Of a stretch of DNA of 33,861 nucleotides, positions 25,577 to 33,800 are shown in pieces (position 1 is the stretch's first letter; every line of letters begins with the position of its first letter). Origin of the DNA: CALAZP01 sp041164265 (lineage in GTDB: Bacteria; Bacteroidota; Bacteroidia; Chitinophagales; Saprospiraceae); the NCBI GenBank assembly GCA_041164265.1, contig JBEAPR010000001.1, forward strand, positions 1-33,861, read 5' to 3'. Under the pieces are notes generated by a model. It saw only the letters and a list, made by a program, of their open reading frames with translations, made no database searches and was not told where the DNA came from. The translations under genes were made by a program, and so were the position numbers.

Positions 25577-26629
25577 TTAAATCCCTAATAATTTTTTATT
25601 TAACTCCGCATCACTCTCATTTCCTGCAAAATCATCAAACGCTTTTTCTGTAACCTGTATAATATGCTGTGCGATAAACTCAGATCCCTCAGCAGCACCC
25701 TGTTCAGAACTTTTAATACAACACTCCCATTCTAATACAGCCCAACTGTCATAACCATACTGGGATAATTTACTGAATATAGCACTGAAGTCCACTTGGC
25801 CATCCCCTAACGATCTAAATCGTCCTGCTCGATTCACCCAAGATTGATACCCACTGTATACCCCTTGTTTGCCATCCGGATTAAACTCTGCATCTTTTAC
25901 GTGAAAAGCTTTGATTCTTTCGTGGTAATAATCTATGAATTGAACATAATCTAAACACTGTAATACAAAATGGCTAGGGTCATAATTAATACATGCCCGA
26001 GGATGTTCACCTGTCACCTCTAAAAATCTTTCAAAGGTAGTTCCATCAAATAAATCCTCTCCAGGGTGCAATTCATAACAACAATACACCCCTTGATCTT
26101 CATATACATCTAAAATAGGTTTCCATCGTTTACCCAACTCCTCAAATCCTTGTTCTACCAAACCTGTTGGTCTCTGTGGCCATGGGTACAAATAGGGCCA
26201 TACCAAAGCACCTGGAAAGGTAACATGTGCTGATAAACCTAAATTTTTGCTGGCTTTAGCAGCTAACTTAAGTTGATTCGTCGCCCACTCTTGCCTCGCC
26301 TTGGGATTGCCGTGAACCTCGGAAGGAGCAAAACCATCGAATTGCAAATCATAAGCTGGATGAACCGCTACTAACTGACCTTGTAAATGGGTAGAAAGTT
26401 CCGTTATTTCCAATCCAAAACTTCCAACTTTTCCCTTTAGTTCATCACAATAATCCTTGCTAGTGGCTGCCTTTTCCAAATCAATTAACCTTGCATCCCA
26501 CGTCGGAATTTGAATTCCTTTATATCCCAAATCAGCCATATATTTACAAATCCCCTCTAAACTATTGAAAGGGGCACTATCGCCCATAAATTGAGCTAAA
26601 AAAATTGCTGGTCCTTTGATCGTCTTCAT
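25577..26629 (-). CDS. Cytoplasmic sugar phosphate isomerase/epimerase-like TIM barrel
   Basis: A 350-residue TIM-barrel protein of the xylose-isomerase-like superfamily without a signal peptide. Expected metal ligands are E in CCYELHPGED, D in CINYDPSHFVLQ, H in KAFHVKDAEF and E in WAVLEWECC, in the usual E/D/H/E order. The segment FLAQFMGDSAPFNSLEGICKYMADLGYKGIQIPTW is split here only for description: its start fits an inositol- or sugar-specific clade rather than endonuclease IV. Members near Gfo/Idh/MocA enzymes act as isomerases, epimerases or 3-keto-glycoside lyases. It is separated by 15 bp from the preceding gene and 18 bp from the next, clearly in the operon. In contrast to the homologue at 13271, it stays in the cytoplasm, where the Gfo/Idh/MocA enzyme also is. 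Confidence 0.88.
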   Translation of the reverse strand: MKTIKGPAIFLAQFMGDSAPFNSLEGICKYMADLGYKGIQIPTWDARLIDLEKAATSKDYCDELKGKVGSFGLEITELSTHLQGQLVAVHPAYDLQFDGFAPSEVHGNPKARQEWATNQLKLAAKASKNLGLSAHVTFPGALVWPYLYPWPQRPTGLVEQGFEELGKRWKPILDVYEDQGVYCCYELHPGEDLFDGTTFERFLEVTGEHPRACINYDPSHFVLQCLDYVQFIDYYHERIKAFHVKDAEFNPDGKQGVYSGYQSWVNRAGRFRSLGDGQVDFSAIFSKLSQYGYDSWAVLEWECCIKSSEQGAAEGSEFIAQHIIQVTEKAFDDFAGNESDAELNKKLLGI

Positions 26630-26644
26630 CTCTTAATATTTTGA

Positions 26645-28162
26645 TTATAAATTCTTCCAATTTAATTTCAATAATTGCTTGGTTTTGTTAGAAACCAATA
26701 ACAAATCTCCCCCCTTTATTTTCCAACTTTTGCTAGGTAAAATCATTCCAGCATTCCCATAAGAACTCAAAGATTCCGGAAGGGAGAGATATCTTAAATT
26801 TCCATTGGGAGTTATTTGCCACATCACACTTTTCCCCAAGCGACCTTCAAAGACCCTTAGCTTCTTTACCGAACGGGTCACAAGCTCATTAGCCGGGTGG
26901 TCGTTATAGAGAAAATAAATCCCTTCCTCATCTTCAAATGACATGACGGAAAACAAATCTTGTTTGTCAAGAGGTCCCAATTGCCGCTTTGCAATTCGGT
27001 GTGCCCAATCCAACTGGTACTCGGGATTCAACTTAACTACTAGTAAATCATTGTACTGAAAAGGTGAAAATTCATAAGTAGGCATCTTGTATTGCTCCCC
27101 ATAAAGAATTAACGACCCGTCCTTTTGAATTTTTATTGCTCCAGGTATATATGACTCAAAACCATACCTCTGAGGTGAAAAAGAACTTTCTTTGTCCCCT
27201 AAGTTATACACCCCATTGTAAGTTTCCTTGCTTATTTGAATTAAATACCGCTCCAAATGATCGGTTTTCATATCATATCGGGTCAAAAATATACCCTCTT
27301 GTAACCGCCTGTTCTTGGTTTTATAAAAGGCCATACCATATATAACTTCCTCTTGATTGGTCTGATGAATGATATCAATAAAAACCTTATCCGGAGCATC
27401 TAATGGAACAGCTCGGACGTCTGTGGAATTTGGATCCAAGGCTAATATATAATGACGAATATCCTCCTCTTGAATAATCATATCTGGACTAACCCTACCT
27501 TCGTAATTTTCACACAACAAATAGGTTTTGCCAGAATTACTAACCTGGCCGCTTTGCAAAAACAAAGTCTCATTATTAAAAGGTAGATTATAGCTGCGCT
27601 CCCATAACTTTCCCTCTTCTCTATCGTACACTACTACAGAGAGCCGAGCAGGATCCTGCGGCAAAGGATAACTCCAAGCAAAACACATTAGTTTACTGCT
27701 ATCTGGAGAAAGACTATACCCAAAAGGAATTCTATACAAACCTGGAGTATAGGCTTCATCAATAAGTTCAGCCTCTTTTTTCTCAAGGTTCGGCAAACTA
27801 AACTGCTCTAGAATCAGATGGTTTCGCTTAGGTCCCGGATAATACAAGGAGGTCAATAAATTTAATTGCCCTTGCCAGTAAAAGACCCCCTCCACCTGAA
27901 CATCCAAACCTTGACGCCTTAAGGAAAAGGCAGTTTCTCCTATGGTACTTAAGTTTTTATCCAACAAAAGCAATCGCATAGATCTTGGCTTTTCGGGTCG
28001 GTCTAAAAAAATATGAACCATCAAACCACTGGGTATGGCAAGAATATCCGTTAATTCCCAAGAAGTACGACGATCCTCACCCTCCTTATAAGGGAGTTTT
28101 TGCCCATATATTACAGTGGACCATAGCATAGTGAACAAGAAACAACCCAAAATAAACCTCAT
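26645..28162 (-). CDS. Exported protein of unknown function, possible beta propeller
   Basis: I do not recognise this 505-residue protein. It begins with a signal peptide (RFILGCFLFTMLWSTVIYG) cleaved before QKLPYKEG, so it is exported; no lipobox or T9SS domain is seen. The rest is rich in beta-strand sequence with recurrent segments such as RIPFGYSLSPDSSKLMCFAW, SVVVYDREEGKLW, LLCENYEGR and IYFLYNDHP, a pattern like blades of a propeller, but no repeat signature is firm. It ends in LLLVSNKTKQLLKLNW. It lies 10 bp after the M1 peptidase and 15 bp before the isomerase, tightly in the operon. A ligand-binding or scaffold role near the peptidases is a guess. Confidence 0.8.
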   Translation of the reverse strand: MRFILGCFLFTMLWSTVIYGQKLPYKEGEDRRTSWELTDILAIPSGLMVHIFLDRPEKPRSMRLLLLDKNLSTIGETAFSLRRQGLDVQVEGVFYWQGQLNLLTSLYYPGPKRNHLILEQFSLPNLEKKEAELIDEAYTPGLYRIPFGYSLSPDSSKLMCFAWSYPLPQDPARLSVVVYDREEGKLWERSYNLPFNNETLFLQSGQVSNSGKTYLLCENYEGRVSPDMIIQEEDIRHYILALDPNSTDVRAVPLDAPDKVFIDIIHQTNQEEVIYGMAFYKTKNRRLQEGIFLTRYDMKTDHLERYLIQISKETYNGVYNLGDKESSFSPQRYGFESYIPGAIKIQKDGSLILYGEQYKMPTYEFSPFQYNDLLVVKLNPEYQLDWAHRIAKRQLGPLDKQDLFSVMSFEDEEGIYFLYNDHPANELVTRSVKKLRVFEGRLGKSVMWQITPNGNLRYLSLPESLSSYGNAGMILPSKSWKIKGGDLLLVSNKTKQLLKLNWKNL

Positions 28163-28172
28163 ATCGCGCTTT

Positions 28173-29831
28173 TTAAAAGGTGCCCCCTTTTTCCAATAAT
28201 ACCCAATGATTAGGATCGATTACAGGTTGAACTCCTTCTTCAAATGTAAGCGTCAACCCCCCTTTGGGAATGATATACCTAGCAATATTACCCGGTTCCA
28301 TCTCTATCTCAATAGGCATGGTAAAAGTTCCATCTAAACTTTCTTCCCATTTCAAAGAAAGCACCCCATCCTCGATTTTACTGTAAAGGACAGGAACCTC
28401 AGGTCTTCTCAAGTAATTATCGAAAAACCATCCTAGAGATTGTTGACCATATTGCTCACAAAGCGTTTGAAAATCAGCCGTAGAAACAAAGCGAGTTTGA
28501 CTACCATCTGTAATTTTTTCCATAGCTGGATCGGGGTAACACATCCTTCTCAATACCTCAAAAAATACTTCGTCACCCAGTACATGTCTCAATGAATGTA
28601 ACACCCATGCCCCTTTAGAATAAATAGGTGCCCTGTATATTTCTTTAGCAGATTGGGTCGCCAAAGGAGCAATGGCCAATTGATTGGAAAACCTTCGTTG
28701 GTTGTTCATATATTCATGGTAACCCTCCATTCCCTTCAATTCCTCCATATACAACGCTTGCATATAAGTACCAAAACCCTCGTGAATCCACATATCCCTC
28801 CAATCGAAATTAGTCACTAAATTTCCCCACCATTCATGGGCCAATTCATGGTGATGTAAAGCATCGAATCCCCAATCTTTTCCTCTAGTCATAGAAGTAT
28901 TACTGAAATTTGCCCCATAAGCAATAATGGTCTGGTGCTCCATACCCAAGTGAGGCGTCTGCGCCACTCCATATTTATCCGACCTGAATGGATAAGGCCC
29001 CAATAAGTTTTCAAAAAAAGCTAAATGCGCTTTGAACTCGGGAAATATTTGAACCCCTTTTTCATAGTCCTCTGGTAAAACATAGAAAACAAATGGAAAT
29101 TCATCCCCCCCCACACTAGTAAAAGTTTCTTCAATGGTACGATAAGGCGCTATATTTAAGGCTACATTATAAATATTGATTGGGTTGGTAATGTCCCAAT
29201 GGTAAGTCACTGTTGCGTCCCCATGCTGTTCTATTCGATTCAATCGACCATTAGAAGCAACTACTAAAGGCTCAGGAACCGTAATATGCAAAGCCATATT
29301 CTCTGGTTCATCGCTCACATGATCTTTACATGGCCACCACAAATCAGCTCCATTGGTCTGACAAGTAGTGGCAATCCAATCCGCACCGGAAGGCGTCTTT
29401 GCCCAAGTAAAACCCCCATCCCATGGTGCTCTAGGTGCCACTCTTGGGTGGCCTTCATAATCCACCTGGATCTTTATCTGAGTACCCATTTGCCTGGTAT
29501 TCCCTAAAGGGATATAAATCTTTCCCCCCCTTCGGGAAAAATCTCTCGCGATACCCATTTCCCCTGATCGAACCTCTTGTACCGCAGTTACCTCTAGTAA
29601 CGTGTCCAAATCTAAAACCATGACATCCATAGGTTGAACGACTTCCGCTACAACTAACACCCTACCTTCAATGAACTTTTGAGACGGGTCAATTGCCAAT
29701 TCAAGATCGTAAAAGGTAACATCATAAGAAGCTTGTTCCGGCATTAATGGACCACCTGAATCCATTATATCTACTTGTGCATATAGATTACAGGAGATCA
29801 TCGCACATAAAACAAGAAAATATTTGTTCAT
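28173..29831 (-). CDS. Exported M1-family metallopeptidase, short form
   Basis: A 552-residue aminopeptidase-like protein. The open frame begins at a TTG at 29840, but the ATG at 29831 starts the signal peptide NKYFLVLCAMISCNLYA and follows the upstream stop by one base, so it is preferred. The zinc motif HHELAHEWWGN (HExxH at about 328-332) and the distant third ligand E351 in MWIHEGFGTYM are those of M1, spaced by the family's 18 residues. The substrate-recognition loop reads LGMEHQ where M1 usually has GxMEN. It lacks the long C-terminal domain of PepN-type enzymes (about 850 residues) and so resembles shorter secreted M1 proteins. It acts on peptide N-termini in the periplasm. It is in the operon, before an unknown exported protein. 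Confidence 0.93.
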   Translation of the reverse strand: MNKYFLVLCAMISCNLYAQVDIMDSGGPLMPEQASYDVTFYDLELAIDPSQKFIEGRVLVVAEVVQPMDVMVLDLDTLLEVTAVQEVRSGEMGIARDFSRRGGKIYIPLGNTRQMGTQIKIQVDYEGHPRVAPRAPWDGGFTWAKTPSGADWIATTCQTNGADLWWPCKDHVSDEPENMALHITVPEPLVVASNGRLNRIEQHGDATVTYHWDITNPINIYNVALNIAPYRTIEETFTSVGGDEFPFVFYVLPEDYEKGVQIFPEFKAHLAFFENLLGPYPFRSDKYGVAQTPHLGMEHQTIIAYGANFSNTSMTRGKDWGFDALHHHELAHEWWGNLVTNFDWRDMWIHEGFGTYMQALYMEELKGMEGYHEYMNNQRRFSNQLAIAPLATQSAKEIYRAPIYSKGAWVLHSLRHVLGDEVFFEVLRRMCYPDPAMEKITDGSQTRFVSTADFQTLCEQYGQQSLGWFFDNYLRRPEVPVLYSKIEDGVLSLKWEESLDGTFTMPIEIEMEPGNIARYIIPKGGLTLTFEEGVQPVIDPNHWVLLEKGGTF

Positions 29832-29832
29832 A

Positions 29833-30987
29833 TTAATCAAACTTTAACCATTTTTCAGAAGAATTAGAAGATTCCACTGCTTTTTCAATAAATTTCATTC
29901 CCCTTACCCCATCGCTGATAGTTGGAAAATCTGCCAATAATGGATCAGGCTCTTCTCCTTTGAGTCGCGCTTGAATACAATGGGCTACATTGCGATAGAT
30001 GTTGGCAAATGCTTCAAGATATCCTTCTGGATGCCCTGCAGGTATCCTGGTATGTGCAGTAGCTTCAGGGGCTAGTTCTCCTACTCCCGTTCTCAAGAGT
30101 TGCACTGGTTGGTCTAACCATCTCACTTTTAGGGTATTGGGTTCCATTTGGTGCCATTCTAATCCCCCTAACTCTCCATAGACCCTAATATTCAAAGCAT
30201 TTTCCTCTCCAACAGAAATCTGACTGGCATGCAAAACTCCTTTCGCCCCTTTTTCAAACCGAAGTAAAATATTACCATCGTCATCCAATCTTCTACCCGG
30301 CACAAAAGAGGTTAAATCAGCACACATTTCGGTGATTCTCAAACCAGTGATGTACTCCGCCAAATTTTCGGCATGTGTTCCAATATCTCCCATAGCACCA
30401 CCTGCTCCTGATTTGGATGGATCCGTTCGCCAAGACGCTTGTTTGGAATCCGTAGCCTCCACCCTAGTTGCCAGCCATCCCTGAGGATACTCTACCACTA
30501 CTTTTCGAATGGGACCTAATTTTCCATCTCGAATCATAGCTTTAGCATGTTTGACCATCGGATATCCTGTATAATTGTGAGTCAAAGCATAGATAAGTCC
30601 AGATTTTTTAACCAACTGCTCCAATTCCAGTGCCTCCTCTAAATTAAAAGTAGCTGGTTTGTCACAAACCACGTGAAAACCATATTCTAAAGCCATTTTA
30701 GAAGGTCCAAAATGCACGTGATTGGGAGTCACTATAGATACTACATCCATACGAATATCTTCGGGTAGTTGTTGCTCTTTCTGAATCATTTCTTCATAAG
30801 AGCCGTAAACTCTCGATGGATCTAAATAGAAATCTTCCCCAGACAATTTGGACCTTTCAGGGTCTGAACTGAACGCACCACATACCAATTCAATTTGTCC
30901 ATCAAGGGCAGCAGCCATTCTGTGAACACCTCCGATAAAAGCTCCTCTACCTCCTCCTACCATCCCCATTCTTATTTTCCGTGCCAT
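29833..30987 (-). CDS. Gfo/Idh/MocA-family oxidoreductase
   Basis: A 384-residue NAD(P)-dependent oxidoreductase from ATG 30987; the longer frame to 31029 would overlap the preceding gene by 31 bp and adds an unconserved N-terminus. The Rossmann segment is RMGMVGGGRGAFIGGVHR, followed by VVSIVTPNHVHF and the CDKPATFNLEEA motif (usual EKP replaced by DKP). The catalytic region GAMGDIGTHAENLAEYITG contains the D-x-x-x-H pair. No signal peptide is seen, so it is cytoplasmic, whereas many members oxidising glycosides are exported. Together with DUF1080 genes and a TIM-barrel protein it fits oxidation of a sugar hydroxyl at C3 or a related inositol or sugar dehydrogenase. It begins 11 bp after the DUF1080 gene and ends 1 bp before the M1 gene. 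Confidence 0.93.
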   Translation of the reverse strand: MARKIRMGMVGGGRGAFIGGVHRMAAALDGQIELVCGAFSSDPERSKLSGEDFYLDPSRVYGSYEEMIQKEQQLPEDIRMDVVSIVTPNHVHFGPSKMALEYGFHVVCDKPATFNLEEALELEQLVKKSGLIYALTHNYTGYPMVKHAKAMIRDGKLGPIRKVVVEYPQGWLATRVEATDSKQASWRTDPSKSGAGGAMGDIGTHAENLAEYITGLRITEMCADLTSFVPGRRLDDDGNILLRFEKGAKGVLHASQISVGEENALNIRVYGELGGLEWHQMEPNTLKVRWLDQPVQLLRTGVGELAPEATAHTRIPAGHPEGYLEAFANIYRNVAHCIQARLKGEEPDPLLADFPTISDGVRGMKFIEKAVESSNSSEKWLKFD

Positions 30988-30998
30988 AGTAATCTCTT

Positions 30999-31607
30999 TT
31001 ATAGTTCTGTTAACAACAAATTTCTCCATTTTACCCTCACACCTCCTCCATCGTGTATTTGCAATGCAATAACACCTCTTGCCCTCGCAATTTTACCATC
31101 TTGTAAAGTAATCATTGGTTCTCCATTTACCCAGGTTTCTACTAATCCTCCTTGAACTCGTACCCTTAAAGTATTCCACTCTCCATAATTGAAAACAGCA
31201 GCTAATTTTTCCGCATCCGGTTGTATCAACCAACCTCTTCCATAAGATTCGTAAATACCTCCAGTATTGTTATCCGGAGGAGCAACCTCCGCTTGCCAAC
31301 CAGAAATTTTAGTGCCCTCTAAGGAAGACCGAAAAAACACCCCGCTATTCCCATTGGATTCTTGAAGAAAATCAACCGATAAATCGAAATTTTTGAACTC
31401 CTTTTCAGTAGCTAAATATCCATAACCTTTATCAGGCCCACTTTCGCAAACCAAAAAGCCGTCTTCGACAAACCATTTTTCAGTGCCATGAATCACCCAA
31501 CCGTCTAGATTTTCTCCATTAAACAGTGAAATGGGATTTTGAGCAATACCCCAAACAGGTAACAAAACCCACATTAATATTTTTAAGATTCCGTATTTAA
31601 TTTTCAT
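30999..31607 (-). CDS. Exported DUF1080 (3-keto-disaccharide hydrolase-like) protein
   Basis: A 202-residue DUF1080 protein with a plain Sec signal peptide (ILKILMWVLLPVWGIAQ), probably periplasmic. The mature part starts with the family hallmark ISLFNGENLDGWVIHG, then FKNFDLSVDF, NSGVFFRS and GWQAEVAPP, then WNTLRVRVQGGLVETWVNG, and ends in GVIALQIHDGGGVRVKWRNLLL. The domain occupies the whole chain; it lacks the C-terminal unit of the homologue at 17731. Relatives cleave 3-keto-glycosides or act on related sugars, but the family contains many untested members. The gene follows the DUF1080 lipoprotein after 51 bp and precedes the Gfo/Idh/MocA gene by 11 bp. Confidence 0.92.
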   Translation of the reverse strand: MKIKYGILKILMWVLLPVWGIAQNPISLFNGENLDGWVIHGTEKWFVEDGFLVCESGPDKGYGYLATEKEFKNFDLSVDFLQESNGNSGVFFRSSLEGTKISGWQAEVAPPDNNTGGIYESYGRGWLIQPDAEKLAAVFNYGEWNTLRVRVQGGLVETWVNGEPMITLQDGKIARARGVIALQIHDGGGVRVKWRNLLLTEL

Positions 31608-31658
31608 TTTATTCTATTTAATTTATAGCATCCAAGAGTTTAGTTTTGTTCTCTTTTT

Positions 31659-32450
31659 TTAATCTAATCGCCTTACCTTAATATTTTTAAACCAGCTTTG
31701 ATTGCCGTGATCTTGTAAGGCTAAATGCCCACTTTTTGCCGCACCGTAGGTAGGCACATCCTTCCATTTTCCCTCTTGCTTTAAAGCCTCCCATTCAGGT
31801 GTCCATAGTTCATAAGATACTACCTCCATACCATTTAACTCATGAGTAACTTTTCCATTATTGACCGTTATCTTGGTATGATTCCACTGCCCTACTGCTT
31901 TACTGTTGACCACTACAGGAGGATGCATGGCATAATTGGCACCACTTTTCTGCCATTCTTCTAATTTCATTGGGAATCCTATATCATCTATCAACTGATA
32001 TTCAGGACCTGATTCATAAACGGCATGCAAATCCTCACCCTCCACCACATTAAAGAAAACCCCACTATTGCCAGCCTCAGAAACTTTCCATTCAAGTGAC
32101 AATTCAAAATTGGTAAACTCTTCCTTAGATACTATATCCGATCCCAACCCCTCCAAACCAGCCGTTCCCAAAGCGACCATCTCTCCATCTTTGACTTCCC
32201 AACCAAACAAAGTATCTGTATTAAAAATCCGCCACATATCCATAGACTTACCGTCAAATAATAAGGTCCAGCCATTGTCCGCTTCTTCTTGTGTCAAGGT
32301 ATTATCTGCTCCATCCTCAGAAATAATGACCAAATGTTCCTCCGTCACCTCTTCGGTCTCTACCATACCCACCTTTTCAGGGGTATCAGTACAAGCGAAC
32401 GCAACTAAACTTAAAAACAAAAGGAACCCAAATGAATTGTTTGTCTTCAT
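31659..32450 (-). CDS. DUF1080 (3-keto-disaccharide hydrolase-like) lipoprotein
   Basis: A 263-residue DUF1080 lipoprotein from ATG 32450. The longer open frame (to 32549) starts inside the terminator hairpin of the preceding gene and has no sense as a signal peptide. The chosen start gives the signal TNNSFGFLLFLSLVAFAC with lipobox Cys20, followed by an acidic linker. The DUF1080 domain (about 65-260) has GWTLLFDGKSMDMWRIF, FTNFELSLEWKV, NSGVFFNV, EYQLIDDIGF and SGHLALQDHGNQSWFKNIKVRRL. The protein is membrane anchored in the periplasm or at the surface. It is the first gene of the run that continues with a second, soluble DUF1080 paralogue, so two hydrolase-like proteins with different locations are made together. 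Confidence 0.93.
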   Translation of the reverse strand: MKTNNSFGFLLFLSLVAFACTDTPEKVGMVETEEVTEEHLVIISEDGADNTLTQEEADNGWTLLFDGKSMDMWRIFNTDTLFGWEVKDGEMVALGTAGLEGLGSDIVSKEEFTNFELSLEWKVSEAGNSGVFFNVVEGEDLHAVYESGPEYQLIDDIGFPMKLEEWQKSGANYAMHPPVVVNSKAVGQWNHTKITVNNGKVTHELNGMEVVSYELWTPEWEALKQEGKWKDVPTYGAAKSGHLALQDHGNQSWFKNIKVRRLD

Positions 32451-32522
32451 AGCAGAAGTATTTATGATTTCTAAAATTTTATAAAGCCAAAAAATAAATA
32501 AAATAGTTGGTGGGGACAAACA

Positions 32523-32562
32523 AAAAAAGAATCTTTCAACCGAAGTCAAAAGATTCTTTTTT
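32523..32562 (-). terminator. Strong intrinsic terminator of the MFS gene, UUCG tetraloop
   Basis: AAAAAAGAATCTTT (32562-32549 on the minus strand) pairs with AAAGATTCTTTTTT (32536-32523). Four more pairs (two of them G-U) close a C(UUCG)G tetraloop, giving about 18 bp with A-tract before and T-tract after. It lies 20 bp after the MFS stop and separates that gene from the DUF1080 lipoprotein operon. Confidence 0.85.
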
Positions 32563-32582
32563 AACTAATATGATATACCAAA

Positions 32583-33800
32583 CTATGCTACGGCAACTTT
32601 GCCTTGTCCCGTTCTCTTCATCCAAAAATAGAGGAAGGTAAACAAGACAATAAGAATGCCAGGTAAAATGACCATCGTTCCTAATGTCATCTGTCCTGCA
32701 ACCAAATCTAATTCGTCTCCTGTCAAACCTGTAGCTGCAGCACTAGCTCTGTCCTCGTCAATCCATCTTCCAATAACAGGTTGGAAAATGGAAGTAGAAA
32801 ACATACCTACCGCTCCAACTATTGACATACCTAAAGCGCCACTTTTAGGCATTTTATCAGCTACAAAACCTATCATATTTGGCCAGAAATAAGCTATTCC
32901 TAAGGCGTAAATTACCGCAGCCACATAAGCCATAGTTCCGGTCTGTGTACTAAATAAATACACACCAATAGTCGCCAAAACAGCAGATCCCAGCAAAACG
33001 CCAGTTTGATCTAATTGGTGAACTACTTCTCCTCCAAAATATCGGGCTACTGCCATCAAGCCAGTAACTAAGGCTAAAATCAACATCGGTTGAGCCCCAC
33101 TCTTAGCTAAAATTAATCCTACCCATTGCTGTGGTCCAAATTCTGAAATGGCAGTCAAGGCCATACAAAAGAAAATGAAGAGGTATAGGGGCGTGAGCAT
33201 AGATTTAATATTCTCCCCAATTTTAACAGAAGAGGCTACTTTAGGCTTTGGAAAATCCTGTCCCCAAAATAAATAAGCGTAAATAACAGTTGGGATTAAT
33301 ATAAACCAAATCTGTGCCTGCCAACCTAAGGAGGCATCGGTCATAAATTTGGATACCAAACTTCCAATAACGATTCCTCCTGGGAACCACATGTGAAATC
33401 GGTTCATCATTTTACTCATTTTCACCCCTTCATAGGTGTCCGAAATCATCGGATTACAAGCAGCTTCCGTGCAGCCGTTACCCAAACCAATCAAAAAAGT
33501 CGAGAGTAATAAACCAGTATAACTTCCCGCATAAATAGTCAGTATAATACCAACTGCATGAGCGAAAAAGGCAAATTGCATAATCTTTTTAGGCCCTACC
33601 GTATAGTAGATTAAACCTCCTATGACCATCGAAATAGGAAAACCTAAAAACCACATGGAATTGATGTAGCCCAATTGTTCAGCAGTCAGATTGAGTTCCT
33701 CTCCCAATTGAGGCAAAATACCTGCCCTAATACTGAATGAAAAAGCGGTAGTGATAAGGGCAAAACAACTACCGTAAAATAATCTCTTGTCGTTTACCAT
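32583..33800 (-). CDS. MFS transporter, sugar/metabolite type
   Basis: A 405-residue inner-membrane transporter with about 12 hydrophobic segments. The first half has RAGILPQLGEELNLT, GYINSMWFLGFPISMVIGG and a loop with charged residues (GVKMSKMMNRFHMWFPGG), the second half ARYFGGEVVHQL and YFWPNMIGFVADKMPKSGALGMS. The fold and the FWPNMIGF-type segment recall fucose/glucose-galactose-like members of the major facilitator superfamily, but the substrate cannot be told from sequence. It stands at the head of the minus-strand catabolic region; a strong terminator follows, so it is a separate transcript from the DUF1080/Gfo operon though functionally near it. The region before it (33801-33861) has TATATTGG, one mismatch from a -7 element. 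Confidence 0.9.
   Translation of the reverse strand: MVNDKRLFYGSCFALITTAFSFSIRAGILPQLGEELNLTAEQLGYINSMWFLGFPISMVIGGLIYYTVGPKKIMQFAFFAHAVGIILTIYAGSYTGLLLSTFLIGLGNGCTEAACNPMISDTYEGVKMSKMMNRFHMWFPGGIVIGSLVSKFMTDASLGWQAQIWFILIPTVIYAYLFWGQDFPKPKVASSVKIGENIKSMLTPLYLFIFFCMALTAISEFGPQQWVGLILAKSGAQPMLILALVTGLMAVARYFGGEVVHQLDQTGVLLGSAVLATIGVYLFSTQTGTMAYVAAVIYALGIAYFWPNMIGFVADKMPKSGALGMSIVGAVGMFSTSIFQPVIGRWIDEDRASAAATGLTGDELDLVAGQMTLGTMVILPGILIVLFTFLYFWMKRTGQGKVAVA

Noticed and set aside
32068..32484. 138-codon plus-strand open frame
   Set aside because: It lies antisense to the DUF1080 lipoprotein, has no domain or motif, and is composed of reversed codons of that gene.
32451..32549. N-terminal extension of the DUF1080 lipoprotein (34 residues)
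   Set aside because: It begins inside a strong terminator hairpin and would bury the lipoprotein signal; ATG 32450 gives a regular lipobox.
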